From Sunxiuqinia dokdonensis (lineage in GTDB: Bacteria > Bacteroidota > Bacteroidia > Bacteroidales > Prolixibacteraceae), in assembly GCF_001270965.1 (NCBI RefSeq), contig NZ_LGIA01000205.1, positions 1 to 64,000 of the forward strand: DNA of 64,000 bases, in the 5' to 3' direction. Shown piece by piece: positions 52,536 through 62,487 of this stretch. The notes under the pieces were generated by a model. It saw only the letters and a list, made by a program, of their open reading frames with translations. It searched no databases and had not been told where the DNA came from. How positions within the stretch are numbered: position 1 is the first letter of the stretch; every line of letters starts with the position of its first letter. The position numbers and the translations under genes were made by a program.

Positions 52536-55500
52536 ATGACAGACTTTAAAAAAGAAAAGCAAAGAGGTCTACGCATGAAAACTTTTCGCGTAGGAGTACT
52601 TGTCTTGGGTCTCTTTTTTATGGTGACCAGTAGCTTGTTTGCCCAACAGGTTACGGTTAATGGAACAGTGATCGATGCCAGTACAAATGAACCTGTTCCC
52701 GGAGCCAATGTGGTGATGAAGGGAACAACAAACGGAACCATTACCAATTTTGATGGAGAGTTTCAGCTTTCAGTTCCGTCGGATGCCACCCTGCAGATTT
52801 CCTTTATTGGCTATGCGCCACAGGAAATCGCAGTGAATGGAAGGACAACCATCAACGTGTCGCTGGAAACGGACACCAGAGAATTGGATGAAGTCGTGGC
52901 CATTGGCTATGGCACCATTAAGAAGCGCGATATCACGGGTTCGGTCGCTTCGGTTTCCGGAGACGACCTTCAGACCATTCCGGTAGCCAGCGCAGCCGAA
53001 GCCATTACCGGTAAACTGGCTGGTGTTCAGGTGTTATCTACCGAAGGTTCACCCGACGCTGAAATGCGAATCCGCGTGCGTGGTGGAGGTTCTATCACAC
53101 AGGACAACTCTCCTTTATTTATTGTTGACGGATTTCCGGTCAACAGCATTTCCGACATTGCACCTTCCGATATTCAATCGATCGATGTTTTGAAGGATGC
53201 GTCATCAACGGCTATTTATGGATCACGTGGTGCCAATGGGGTAATTATAGTAACCACCAAAAGCGGCCAGGCCGGGAAAGTGACCGTCGGATACAATGCC
53301 TACTATGGTTTCAAACGGATTGCCAACAAACTCGATGTTCTGGACGTGGAAGACTACGTGAACTGGCAATATGAATATGCCGTTTTGGATAACGGAATTG
53401 AAGAGCTGGAGTCGTATGAACGGTATTACGGCGCCTGGCAGGACAAGGACATGTATGCCGGTAAAGTTGGAAACAACTGGCAGGAACAGGTGTACGGTCG
53501 TACCGGTGAAGTGTTTAATCACGACCTGAGTGTGCGCGGTGGAAGCGATAAAATGACCTATTCGTTCAACTACGCCCACATTGATGAAAAAGCAATCATG
53601 GTTGGTTCAGACTACAAGCGGAATAACCTTTCGTTGAAGATGAACCACAAGCCGAATGATAAAGTTGAACTGGCTTATTCCTTCCGTTACTCTGACACCA
53701 AGGTCAACGGTGGTGGAGCCAACGAGCAGAATGAAGTGTCTTCGGCCGACTCGCGCCTGAAGCACAGTGTCACCTACTCACCAATCCCATTGGGAGGCTT
53801 AACGACTGGCGAAACCGATGAATCAATTGCCAGTTACCTGGTGAATCCGATAATTGCTGCTGCCGATAACGATCGTGAGCAATTTCGCAAAAACTACAAC
53901 ATGGCGGCCAGCTTTTCATGGGATATCATCGATAACCTGAATTTTAAGTCGGAAGTTGGCCTGGATAACTATAATTACAATGACAATCGTTTTTACGGGT
54001 TGACAACTTACTATGTGTCCAACACGCCGACTGCTGAAAATCAAGGAATGCCAGCTGTAATTCTGCGCGACCGCAAGCAGGAGCGTTTCCGCAATACGAA
54101 TACCCTTTCGTATGATTTCAACGATTTATTTGACGACGACCACAGCCTGAATCTTCTGGTCGGGCAGGAGTTGATCGAAACCAAAACCAATCAGCTTACT
54201 TCTGTGATTCATGGTTTCCCAACGCTATTTACCTTTGGTCAGGCCTTGAAATTGACCACCCAGGGCACACCGCAATCAACCGATAACAATTACAGTCCGG
54301 ATGACAAATTGCTGTCGGGTTTTGCCCGTGCAAGTTACGACTACAAAAGTAAGTACCTGGTTTCGGCAACGTTCCGCGCCGACGGTTCGAGCAAGTTTTC
54401 GGACGGTAACCGCTGGGGATATTTCCCATCAGCCGCGGTGGCGTGGCGTGTTTCTTCGGAAGATTTTATGGAATTAACTTCCAACTGGCTGGACGACCTG
54501 AAATTGCGTGTCAGCTATGGTACCGCCGGTAACAACAACATTCCTTCGGGACAGATGACACAATCATTCGAATCGCGAAACAGCTCTTGGATGAATGGAT
54601 TCGACAGCTACTGGGCAGCGTCAAAAACCATGGCCAATCCCGATTTGAAATGGGAAACAACGTATACCCGGAACGTTGGTCTCGACTTTGCCCTCTTCAA
54701 CAGCCGCCTGAGTGGAAACTTCGAAGCCTATTTAAACAATACCAAAGACCTGCTGATTGAATTTCCGGTAGCAGGAACCGGTTACGATACGCAGTTCCGG
54801 AATATGGGTGAAACCGAAAACAAGGGGATTGAGCTTTCATTAAACTACATCGTTCTTGATAAGAAAGATTATGGCTTAAGCTTCAACTTCAATATTGGAT
54901 TCAATAAAAACGAGATCAAGTCGCTGGGTATTATGGAAGACTTTGGCGAAACAACAACCTGGGCTTCAACCGAAATTGGCGATGACTTCTGGATTTCCGA
55001 AGGAGGTTCGGTAGGCGAAATGTATGGTTACCTGTCTGACGGACGTTATGAGGTTTCCGACTTTGAAGGATATGACGAAACCAGCGAAACCTGGATTTTG
55101 AAGGATGGGGTGGCCAATGTGAATAACATTGTTGGAACACCAGCGCCGGGTGTGATGAAACTGAAGAATATCACCGGTGACGATGAAATGTTGACAATCG
55201 ACGACAGGACGATTATTGGCGATGCCAACCCGCTGCATACTGGGGGTTTCACGCTCAATGGGCGCGTTTATGGCTTCGATATGGCCGCCGTGTTTAACTG
55301 GAGTTATGGCAATGATATCTACAATGCCAACAAAATAGAATATACTTCGTCAACAGCACGCTACCAATATCGCAACATGATTGACATCATGGCGGAAGGC
55401 AATCGCTGGACCAATATTGATGAGGCAACCGGTCAACTGGTTACCGATCCGGCGACTTTGGCCAGCATGAATGCCAACACCACCATGTGGTCACCCTATA

Positions 55501-55784
55501 TGGATCGTTATGTATTTAGCGACTGGGCGGTTGAAGATGGTTCATTCCTACGTTTGAGCACCCTGACCTTGGGGTATACCTTACCTTCGGACTTGACTAA
55601 AAAAATGAACATTCAGAACCTGAGGTTTTATGTCACAGGCTACAACGTATGGTTGCTTACCAACTACTCTGGATTTGATCCCGAAGTTTCAACAAGGAGG
55701 AAAACAGCGCTGACTCCCGGGGTTGATTATTCAGCCTATCCACGAAGCAGACAACTTGTTTTCGGCTTAAACCTTAATTTTTAA
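52536..55784 (+). CDS. susC: SusC/RagA-family TonB-linked outer membrane transporter
   Basis: 1082 residues. The start is either 52536 or the Met at 52575 (MKTFRVGVL), which begins the signal peptide proper (ending LFAQQ). A CarboxypepD-like domain (about 40-115, VNGTVIDASTNEPVPGANVVM), a SusC-type plug with EVVAIGYGTIKKRDITGSVA, LAGVQVLSTEGSPDAEMRIRVRG and VLKDASSTAIYGSRGANGVIIVTTK, and a large barrel ending FGLNLNF follow. It imports oligosaccharides through the outer membrane with its SusD lid. The locus indicates pectic oligogalacturonides. susD starts 12 bp later. Confidence 0.96.
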   Translation: MTDFKKEKQRGLRMKTFRVGVLVLGLFFMVTSSLFAQQVTVNGTVIDASTNEPVPGANVVMKGTTNGTITNFDGEFQLSVPSDATLQISFIGYAPQEIAVNGRTTINVSLETDTRELDEVVAIGYGTIKKRDITGSVASVSGDDLQTIPVASAAEAITGKLAGVQVLSTEGSPDAEMRIRVRGGGSITQDNSPLFIVDGFPVNSISDIAPSDIQSIDVLKDASSTAIYGSRGANGVIIVTTKSGQAGKVTVGYNAYYGFKRIANKLDVLDVEDYVNWQYEYAVLDNGIEELESYERYYGAWQDKDMYAGKVGNNWQEQVYGRTGEVFNHDLSVRGGSDKMTYSFNYAHIDEKAIMVGSDYKRNNLSLKMNHKPNDKVELAYSFRYSDTKVNGGGANEQNEVSSADSRLKHSVTYSPIPLGGLTTGETDESIASYLVNPIIAAADNDREQFRKNYNMAASFSWDIIDNLNFKSEVGLDNYNYNDNRFYGLTTYYVSNTPTAENQGMPAVILRDRKQERFRNTNTLSYDFNDLFDDDHSLNLLVGQELIETKTNQLTSVIHGFPTLFTFGQALKLTTQGTPQSTDNNYSPDDKLLSGFARASYDYKSKYLVSATFRADGSSKFSDGNRWGYFPSAAVAWRVSSEDFMELTSNWLDDLKLRVSYGTAGNNNIPSGQMTQSFESRNSSWMNGFDSYWAASKTMANPDLKWETTYTRNVGLDFALFNSRLSGNFEAYLNNTKDLLIEFPVAGTGYDTQFRNMGETENKGIELSLNYIVLDKKDYGLSFNFNIGFNKNEIKSLGIMEDFGETTTWASTEIGDDFWISEGGSVGEMYGYLSDGRYEVSDFEGYDETSETWILKDGVANVNNIVGTPAPGVMKLKNITGDDEMLTIDDRTIIGDANPLHTGGFTLNGRVYGFDMAAVFNWSYGNDIYNANKIEYTSSTARYQYRNMIDIMAEGNRWTNIDEATGQLVTDPATLASMNANTTMWSPYMDRYVFSDWAVEDGSFLRLSTLTLGYTLPSDLTKKMNIQNLRFYVTGYNVWLLTNYSGFDPEVSTRRKTALTPGVDYSAYPRSRQLVFGLNLNF

Positions 55785-55796
55785 ACTGAATTGAAT

Positions 55797-57581
55797 ATGA
55801 AAAAAATAGTATATATCATCGGAATCTTTGTTGCGGCACTCACGGTGTCATGCAGCGACGACTACCTGGATGCCCCCACCAAATCATCGCTCGACGAGTC
55901 TGTCATTTTTTCGACTCCTGACTTGGCGAAAGGTGCAGTTGACGGGATTAAAATTCCTTTCGCAGAAACCAACTCCTACCGCGGGCGTTTCATCCCATGG
56001 TACGGAATGAATACCGATGCCGAATGGTACAACTCTTCGGAGAATACAGGAGCCAATGCTGATTTGGTAACCTACAATGCTGCTCCAAGCAACTCAAATA
56101 TGAACAGTACCAACAATGCCTGGGCTAAAATGTACGAAGGCATCGAGCGGGCTAACATCTGTATTCGTGGCTTAAGGACCTATGGAAATCCGGAACCCGG
56201 AACGGAACTGGGTTATTTGCTGGGTGAAGCCCTGACTTTGCGGGCGGTTTATTATTCCGACCTGGTCAAAGCATGGGGCGACGTGGTTGCCCGCTTCGAT
56301 CCAATTTCAACCGAAACACTTTACCTGCCCAAATCAGATCGTGATACGATTTACAAGCAGCTGCTTGTTGATTTGGAAGAAGCCGCTACCTTGGTGCCCT
56401 GGCCAAACACAAACAATGCTACCAGTACGGTGGAACGCGTCAATAAAGCCTTTGTAAAAGGTTTGCGTGCCCGCATTGCATTGGCTGCTGGTGGATTTTC
56501 TCAGCGTCCGGACGGGATTCGGAAGAGTAATGATCCGGATCTGGCTTCAAATGAAATGTATGCTCTGGCTCTTCAGGAATGTGTTGACGTGATCAACAGC
56601 GGCTCAGCCAGGCTGGAGCCGATGTTTGAAACAGTATTTAAGAAGAATAACCGGGATATTATTGCAGCTGGTGGCGAAACCCTTTGGGAAATTCCTTTTG
56701 CCGACGGACGTGGCCGCGTGGTGTTTACCTTTGGTATCCGCCATCGTAGTGTTGATCAACACACCGGACAAGCCCGCGGGGGACAGGCAGGACCAGTACC
56801 GAACTTGTTTTACGACTATGATCTAGCTGATACCCGCCGCGATGTAACGTGTGTGCCTTATGAGTGGGGAACAGCCAACACGGATGGATTTGCCCAGCAG
56901 CAGCTTTTGGAGTTAGACACCTGGCAGTTTGGTAAATATCGTTACGAATGGATGGATCGTTATGTGACTTCAACCAACGACGACGGTGTCAATAAATTAT
57001 ACATGCGCTATGCGGAGATTGTCCTGATGGCAGCCGAAGCAGCCAACGAATTGCAAGGGCCGACAGCCGCAGCTCCCTACCTAAAAATGATTCGTCAGCG
57101 GGCCTTTCCTGCCAGTGAGTGGGCCACCAAGGTTGATGCTTATGTCAATGCTTTGACCACCAAAGAAGCCATGTTTGACGCGATTGTGGAGGAACACAAA
57201 TTTGAGTTTACAGGTGAAATGCTCCGCAAAGAAGCTTTGATTCGCTGGAATCTACTGAAAGACAAATTGGATGAATCAAAAGCCAAAATGTACGATCTGC
57301 GTGCCCAGACGGGAGACTATGCCGATGTCCCAACAACTCTTTATTACAGTTATGCTGAAGATGGTGAATCGCTGGTGATCTACGGATTAAACCGGGGTGA
57401 AACTGAAGATAAATCAGCAGAGTACGAGTTTAACGAAACATGGGTGGCACCGGCTGAACTGGAAGACACCAAAATTGAATCAATTTATGCACGAAACCCC
57501 AACGAATATCAGTACTGGCCAATCTGGCAAGTATTCCTGGATGCCAGTAACGGGCAATTGACAAACGATTATGGTTACTAA
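55797..57581 (+). CDS. susD: SusD/RagB-family surface glycan-binding lipoprotein
   Basis: 594 residues from the ATG at 55797. The lipobox TVSC gives Cys19, followed by SDDYLDAPTKSS, the standard SusD opening. The SusD-like helical domain shows YEGIERANICIRGL, LTLRAVYYSDLVKAWGDV and YMRYAEIVLMAAEAANELQG. The C-terminal part has EEHKFEFTGEMLRKEALIRWNLLKDKL. It forms the hinged lid on SusC at the cell surface and captures glycan. It ends 13 bp before the next lipoprotein gene. Confidence 0.95.
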   Translation: MKKIVYIIGIFVAALTVSCSDDYLDAPTKSSLDESVIFSTPDLAKGAVDGIKIPFAETNSYRGRFIPWYGMNTDAEWYNSSENTGANADLVTYNAAPSNSNMNSTNNAWAKMYEGIERANICIRGLRTYGNPEPGTELGYLLGEALTLRAVYYSDLVKAWGDVVARFDPISTETLYLPKSDRDTIYKQLLVDLEEAATLVPWPNTNNATSTVERVNKAFVKGLRARIALAAGGFSQRPDGIRKSNDPDLASNEMYALALQECVDVINSGSARLEPMFETVFKKNNRDIIAAGGETLWEIPFADGRGRVVFTFGIRHRSVDQHTGQARGGQAGPVPNLFYDYDLADTRRDVTCVPYEWGTANTDGFAQQQLLELDTWQFGKYRYEWMDRYVTSTNDDGVNKLYMRYAEIVLMAAEAANELQGPTAAAPYLKMIRQRAFPASEWATKVDAYVNALTTKEAMFDAIVEEHKFEFTGEMLRKEALIRWNLLKDKLDESKAKMYDLRAQTGDYADVPTTLYYSYAEDGESLVIYGLNRGETEDKSAEYEFNETWVAPAELEDTKIESIYARNPNEYQYWPIWQVFLDASNGQLTNDYGY

Positions 57582-57594
57582 TAAATTGACAGGT

Positions 57595-59178
57595 ATGAAA
57601 AATAGAATAAAAAATATAGGATTTATCATTGGGTTGTTCTCCTTGCTTTTTGTAGCATGCGAGGACAAGATTGACCCAATTGTGGAAGAAATTCAATTCG
57701 AACGGGTGTTTACGCCCCTCGAACTGACGACTAGGATCAGAAATATGACTACAGCTGAGATTAGCTGGAACCTTCGGGAGGATGCGGACTCCTATGTCAT
57801 TGAAATCAGTGAAGATAGCCTGCTGTTTGGCAGCATTATCCAAACGGTAGAGGTTGCTCCCGATGAAGTGCCGGTTAGTATTGTGCTTGAAGGTCAAACA
57901 CAGTATTCAGCACGGGTGAAGGGAGTGAGCGATGCTGGAATTGCCGACTCCAAGTGGGCAGAAGTCGCGTTTAAAACCGATGCGGAAAATATTTTTGCAC
58001 CATTGGCTGGCGAAAATATTACAGCAAGCAGTGTGACCATTAATTGGCCAGCCGGAGAATCAGCAGATAAATTCGTTATTCTTCCAGGCAATACAGAAAG
58101 GGCAATTACCGCTGATGAGATTGCAGCCGGTGAAGCAACCATTACAGGATTGAATAGTGAAACAGAATATACCATCAGGATGGTACGGGGAACCAAGCAG
58201 CGTGGCGAGGTGACTTTCACCACCTTGGTTGATATTGGCGATGCTACTGCCGTTTATCCTGATGACGACTTAAGCGCCATGGTGGCCGCCGCTGCCGAAG
58301 GCGATGTGTTGGTTTTGTTCCCGGGCGAGTTTATGGTTCATACGGGTACATTGACACTGAACAAGTCTATTTCTATCAGAGGACTTTACCCATACGACAA
58401 GCCAATTGTTCATATCCAGTTTGTTCTGGAAGATGGTGTTCAGAATGTGGAAATCGCTGATTTGGAAATGGCCGGTTCGTATACCGACCCTGAAACCAGT
58501 TTAGCAACCATTCTTGATCACGCTTTCCAATACAATACTTCAGATGTAAGCTATGGCTCTCTGACGGTCACTGGCTGTAATATTCACGACTACAACAAGT
58601 CGCTGTTTGCCGGTTCTTCAAGCATTGCATCCACCATTGAATCTATTTCGTTGGACAACTCGGTTGTAACCAATATTTTAACCGATGGTGCCGATGGTAT
58701 TGACTTTAGGGGAGCTTACGTGGCGAGTCTGAGTTTGACCAACAGTACGTTCAATAATGTTGCTCCTGGACGTGACTTCATTCGATTGGATGACACCTCA
58801 GGAACATACCCGGGAAGAGTAACTGATGTTGTGATCGACCACTGTACACTGTATGGCGTATCGAACAGCACGTCCAGAAGAATTTTGTACGTACGGTTTG
58901 TTGATAATACACTGACTGTTACCAACACCATCATTGCCGAAACAGTGGGGTATTACACCAACCAATCGAGATCAGCCCAACCGGAATGCTCAAGAAATAA
59001 TTATTTTAACGCACCCGGATTTTACACCGACGCTTATACGTCTGGCGCTAAAATTGACCTTTCTACCAACTTCACAACCGAAGATCCTGGTTTTACTGAT
59101 GATGCGAATGGTGACTTTACGATAAGCAATCAGAATTTGATTGACTTTAGCGTAGGAGATCCACGCTGGAGAAATTAA
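57595..59178 (+). CDS. DUF4957/DUF5123-like surface lipoprotein with Fn3 domains
   Basis: 527 residues from MKNRIKNIG; a Met 24 bp upstream would overlap susD. The lipobox FVAC gives Cys22. Two fibronectin type III-like modules (about 38-125 and 130-210) include TTAEISWNLREDADSYVIEISE and ASSVTINWPAGESADKFVIL. The rest (about 215-527) is a right-handed parallel beta-helix of the DUF4957/DUF5123 type, with repeats such as GVQNVEIADLEMAGSY and SLSLTNSTFNNVAPGRDFIRLDD. Its place right after SusCD suggests a surface pectin-binding or pectin-acting protein. It might be a lyase-like enzyme, but no catalytic set is evident. Confidence 0.8.
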   Translation: MKNRIKNIGFIIGLFSLLFVACEDKIDPIVEEIQFERVFTPLELTTRIRNMTTAEISWNLREDADSYVIEISEDSLLFGSIIQTVEVAPDEVPVSIVLEGQTQYSARVKGVSDAGIADSKWAEVAFKTDAENIFAPLAGENITASSVTINWPAGESADKFVILPGNTERAITADEIAAGEATITGLNSETEYTIRMVRGTKQRGEVTFTTLVDIGDATAVYPDDDLSAMVAAAAEGDVLVLFPGEFMVHTGTLTLNKSISIRGLYPYDKPIVHIQFVLEDGVQNVEIADLEMAGSYTDPETSLATILDHAFQYNTSDVSYGSLTVTGCNIHDYNKSLFAGSSSIASTIESISLDNSVVTNILTDGADGIDFRGAYVASLSLTNSTFNNVAPGRDFIRLDDTSGTYPGRVTDVVIDHCTLYGVSNSTSRRILYVRFVDNTLTVTNTIIAETVGYYTNQSRSAQPECSRNNYFNAPGFYTDAYTSGAKIDLSTNFTTEDPGFTDDANGDFTISNQNLIDFSVGDPRWRN

Positions 59179-59313
59179 CGATTGAGCTTGAAACTTAAAT
59201 ACTGAACCGAAGTTTTCGCACCAACCGTGCGGAAACTTCCGGTTCTTTTTATACATGATAAATTTTCTCTGGACGAACCAGTTCGTCTGCTTAATCAATT
59301 TTGAATCAATTCA

Positions 59314-60729
59314 ATGAAACGTATTACTTTTTTACTCGTTGTTTTTTTGCTGATTGGGCTGGAATCGTTATCTGGCTTTACCCAGAGTTCCAAAGTGCCT
59401 GCTTTCCCTGGCGCTGAAGGTGGTGGCAAATTTACCACCGGAGGACGCGGTGGCGCGGTGTATTATGTGGACAATCTGAATGACAAAGGCAACGGAAGTT
59501 TTCGTAAGGCCATTGAAAAAGAAGGCCCACGAACCATTGTGTTTCGCGTTTCGGGCAATATTGAATTGAGTAAGCCCATTCACATCAAGAATGGCGATCT
59601 CACCATTGCCGGGCAAACCGCTCCGGGCGAAGGTATTTGCTTGGTAAACTACGGAATCAGGGTTGATGCTGATAATGTCATCATCCGCTTCATTCGTGTG
59701 CGGCCGGGCGACACCATGGAAAAAGCACAGGATGCTGTGACCGGCACCTGGCATAAAAACATTATTCTGGACCACTGTAGCATGAGCTGGTCAACCGACG
59801 AAGTCGCGTCGTTTTACAACAACACCAATTTTACCATGCAATGGTGCATCCTCAGCGAAAGCCTTTATAAGTCGGTTCATCAAAAAGGAGAGCATGGCTA
59901 TGGCGCTATTTGGGGCGGACAAAACGCCTCGTTTCATCACAATCTTTTTTCTGATCATACCAGCCGAAACCCCCGCTTTTGTGGTTCGCGTTATTCAGGA
60001 GAACCCGAAACCGAATCAACCGACTTCCGCAACAATGTGATTTACAATTGGGGATTTAACACGGCTTATGGCGGCGAAGAAGGTTATTACAACCTCATCA
60101 ACAATTATTACAAACCGGGTCAGGCCACTAAAAAAGATGTTCAAAACCGGATACTGGATTTAACTCAAAAATTTTATGACCCCAAAGTGCGGCCCGATAC
60201 CATGCATGCCGGGTGGTTTTTTATCGAAGGAAACCAGGTGCATGGCGACGCTAAAACCTCGGCAGACAACTGGACTTTCGGTGTTCAGGGAAAAGGCGTG
60301 GATGAGGCCGCCAAGCTGAAGTCGAAACTGGACGAGCCGGTGGCACACACCGCAGTTTACACGCATTCGGCTAAAGAAGCCTACAAACTGGTTCTGAAAT
60401 ATGCCGGTGCCTCCTTGAATCGGGATGCAGTGGACCAGCGAATTTTAAAGGAAGTTAAAACTGGCAAGGAGCGCTGTGGATCAACCTATGGCGATGGCCA
60501 GAAAGGAGTTGTCGACTCGCAGGCTGATGTGGGTGGCTGGCCGCAGCTGGCCGCAGCTTCGGCGCCCAAAGACAGCGACAACGACGGCATGCCCGATCAA
60601 TGGGAACAGATCAATGCCCTGAATCCAGCTGATCCGGCAGACAGCGCCGGGCTTCAGTTGCACGCCGGATACACCAATCTGGAAGTCTATCTGAATTCGT
60701 TGGTGGCCAAATGTTTCCCAAAGAATTAA
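59314..60729 (+). CDS. Pectate lyase, PL1-like (first tandem copy)
   Basis: 471 residues with a signal peptide (1-24, ending SGFTQ). The parallel beta-helix starts FPGAEGGGKFTTGGRGGAVY and shows the PL1-like DHCSMSWSTDEVASF, HHNLFSDHTSRNPRF and FRNNVIYNWG, giving Ca-binding Asp and the catalytic Arg region. Near the end, DSDNDGMPDQWE is a calcium-binding thrombospondin-3-like motif. It cuts polygalacturonate by beta-elimination to unsaturated oligomers. It has no C-terminal sorting domain, unlike the next gene, to which it is clearly paralogous. Confidence 0.9.
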   Translation: MKRITFLLVVFLLIGLESLSGFTQSSKVPAFPGAEGGGKFTTGGRGGAVYYVDNLNDKGNGSFRKAIEKEGPRTIVFRVSGNIELSKPIHIKNGDLTIAGQTAPGEGICLVNYGIRVDADNVIIRFIRVRPGDTMEKAQDAVTGTWHKNIILDHCSMSWSTDEVASFYNNTNFTMQWCILSESLYKSVHQKGEHGYGAIWGGQNASFHHNLFSDHTSRNPRFCGSRYSGEPETESTDFRNNVIYNWGFNTAYGGEEGYYNLINNYYKPGQATKKDVQNRILDLTQKFYDPKVRPDTMHAGWFFIEGNQVHGDAKTSADNWTFGVQGKGVDEAAKLKSKLDEPVAHTAVYTHSAKEAYKLVLKYAGASLNRDAVDQRILKEVKTGKERCGSTYGDGQKGVVDSQADVGGWPQLAAASAPKDSDNDGMPDQWEQINALNPADPADSAGLQLHAGYTNLEVYLNSLVAKCFPKN

Positions 60730-60771
60730 AAAAATTGCGATAAACGAAGAGATAATTAGAGGAGAATTGGA

Positions 60772-62478
60772 ATGATGATGAATGCCCAAATCGGTCGGTT
60801 TTTTCTAGTCCTGTTTAGCTTGTTCCTAGCTGGCGCGGGCGTAGCACAGGAAAGCCAGATCCCAGCTTTTCCGGGAGCTGAAGGACATGGGCGATACACC
60901 ACCGGCGGACGTGGTGGGCAAGTCATTTATGTAACGAATTTGGAAGATAACGCCAGTCCCGGATCCCTGCGTTATGCGGTGAATCAAACCGGCGCCCGGC
61001 TGATACTGTTCAAAATATCGGGAACCATTCGATTGAAATCTGCTTTGAAAATCACCAAGGGCGACCTCACAATTGCCGGCCAAACAGCGCCCGGCGATGG
61101 CATTTGCCTGCGCGACTATCCGGTGGAAATTCAGGCCGACAATGTCATTTTACGCTACCTGCGTTTTCGGATGGGTGATGAGACGAACCAGGAAGCTGAT
61201 GCGTTGTGGGGTCGAAACCGAAAAAACATCATCATCGATCACTGTTCCATTAGCTGGTCGACCGACGAATGTGCTTCGTTTTACGACAATGAAAACTTCA
61301 CCTTGCAATGGAGTATTGTCTCCGAAAGTCTTAGAAATTCAGTGCATGACAAAGGAGCGCATGGCTATGGCGGAATCTGGGGAGGCCGGAATGCTTCGTT
61401 TCATCATAATCTGCTGTCCAGTCACGACAGCCGGAATCCACGATTTAACGGGAGCCGTTATTCGAACCGGTCCGATGATGAACTGGTTGATTTTCGGAAT
61501 AACGTAATCTATAACTGGGGAAGCAACAGCGCTTATGCCGCAGAAGGGGGCCAATACAATTTGGTCAATAATTACTATAAACCCGGGCCGGCAACTGCAT
61601 CTTCCAAAACAACCCGGATTATTGAACCCTATGCTGATAATGGCTCAAATAACCAGCCTGCCGGAACCTACGGAAGGTTTTATGTGGAAGGGAATAAGTT
61701 AACGGCCAGCACCGTGGTTTCGGGCGATAACTGGCAGGGTGTTCACATGCACTCCAGCTTTTCAACTTATGCGCCGGGGGTTACCAAAGGCGATTTGAAA
61801 CTGGATTCGGAACTGCCCACCAACGGAGTGACTACTCATTCGGCCGAGAAAGCCTATGAGAAAGTCTTGGATTTTGCGGGAGCCAGCCTGGTGCGCGATA
61901 CGGTTGACAAACGGGTAATTCACGATGCACGTACTGGAACGGCAAGCATTACTGACGGCGGAAACGGGAGCACCAACGGAATCATCGATACGCAAACTGC
62001 GGTGGGCGGATGGCCCGAACTGCAATCGACGGAAGCGCCGGCTGACACGGATGGAGACGGCATGCCCGACGTTTGGGAAACGGCCAATGATCTGAATCCG
62101 AACAGTGCAAGCGACGCCAAGCTGACCAACCTGGACGGAAAGTACACCAATGTTGAGGTTTACCTCTACAGCCTGGTGGCCGCCATGACCGAGAATCAAA
62201 AGGAGGATGGCGTGACCACTTCAATTAAACAAGTAGAAAAGCGCCATCAGCCCTTGCAGGTGTATTACAATCCTGTGACCAGTGAGCTAAGCGTAAACCA
62301 CGATTTTAAAATTGAAAAGCTACAGATCTATTCAATCACCGGAATTCTGATTTATTCCGAAGTGGTGAATCAGAAAAACTTACAACTTAAAATCCCGAAC
62401 AGTCAACAGGGAATTTACCTGTTGCGCATTCAGAATGAGAAGAAGCAGGTCTACGCTGAAAAATTTAGAAATTATTAA
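60772..62478 (+). CDS. Pectate lyase, PL1-like, with type IX secretion C-terminal domain (second tandem copy)
   Basis: 568 residues with a signal peptide (to about 25, GVAQE). The catalytic part (about 28-470) parallels the preceding lyase: FPGAEGHGRYTTGGRGGQVIY, DHCSISWSTDECASF, HHNLLSSHDSRNPRF and DTDGDGMPDVWE. Residues about 495-568 form a T9SS type A sorting domain (LQIYSITGILIYSEVV, then GIYLLRIQNEKKQVYAEKF). It should therefore be exported through the outer membrane by the Por system and anchored or released. GAGGAG lies about 8 nt before the ATG. The pectinesterase gene starts 9 bp later. Confidence 0.92.
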   Translation: MMMNAQIGRFFLVLFSLFLAGAGVAQESQIPAFPGAEGHGRYTTGGRGGQVIYVTNLEDNASPGSLRYAVNQTGARLILFKISGTIRLKSALKITKGDLTIAGQTAPGDGICLRDYPVEIQADNVILRYLRFRMGDETNQEADALWGRNRKNIIIDHCSISWSTDECASFYDNENFTLQWSIVSESLRNSVHDKGAHGYGGIWGGRNASFHHNLLSSHDSRNPRFNGSRYSNRSDDELVDFRNNVIYNWGSNSAYAAEGGQYNLVNNYYKPGPATASSKTTRIIEPYADNGSNNQPAGTYGRFYVEGNKLTASTVVSGDNWQGVHMHSSFSTYAPGVTKGDLKLDSELPTNGVTTHSAEKAYEKVLDFAGASLVRDTVDKRVIHDARTGTASITDGGNGSTNGIIDTQTAVGGWPELQSTEAPADTDGDGMPDVWETANDLNPNSASDAKLTNLDGKYTNVEVYLYSLVAAMTENQKEDGVTTSIKQVEKRHQPLQVYYNPVTSELSVNHDFKIEKLQIYSITGILIYSEVVNQKNLQLKIPNSQQGIYLLRIQNEKKQVYAEKFRNY

Positions 62479-62487
62479 ACGAAAGAA

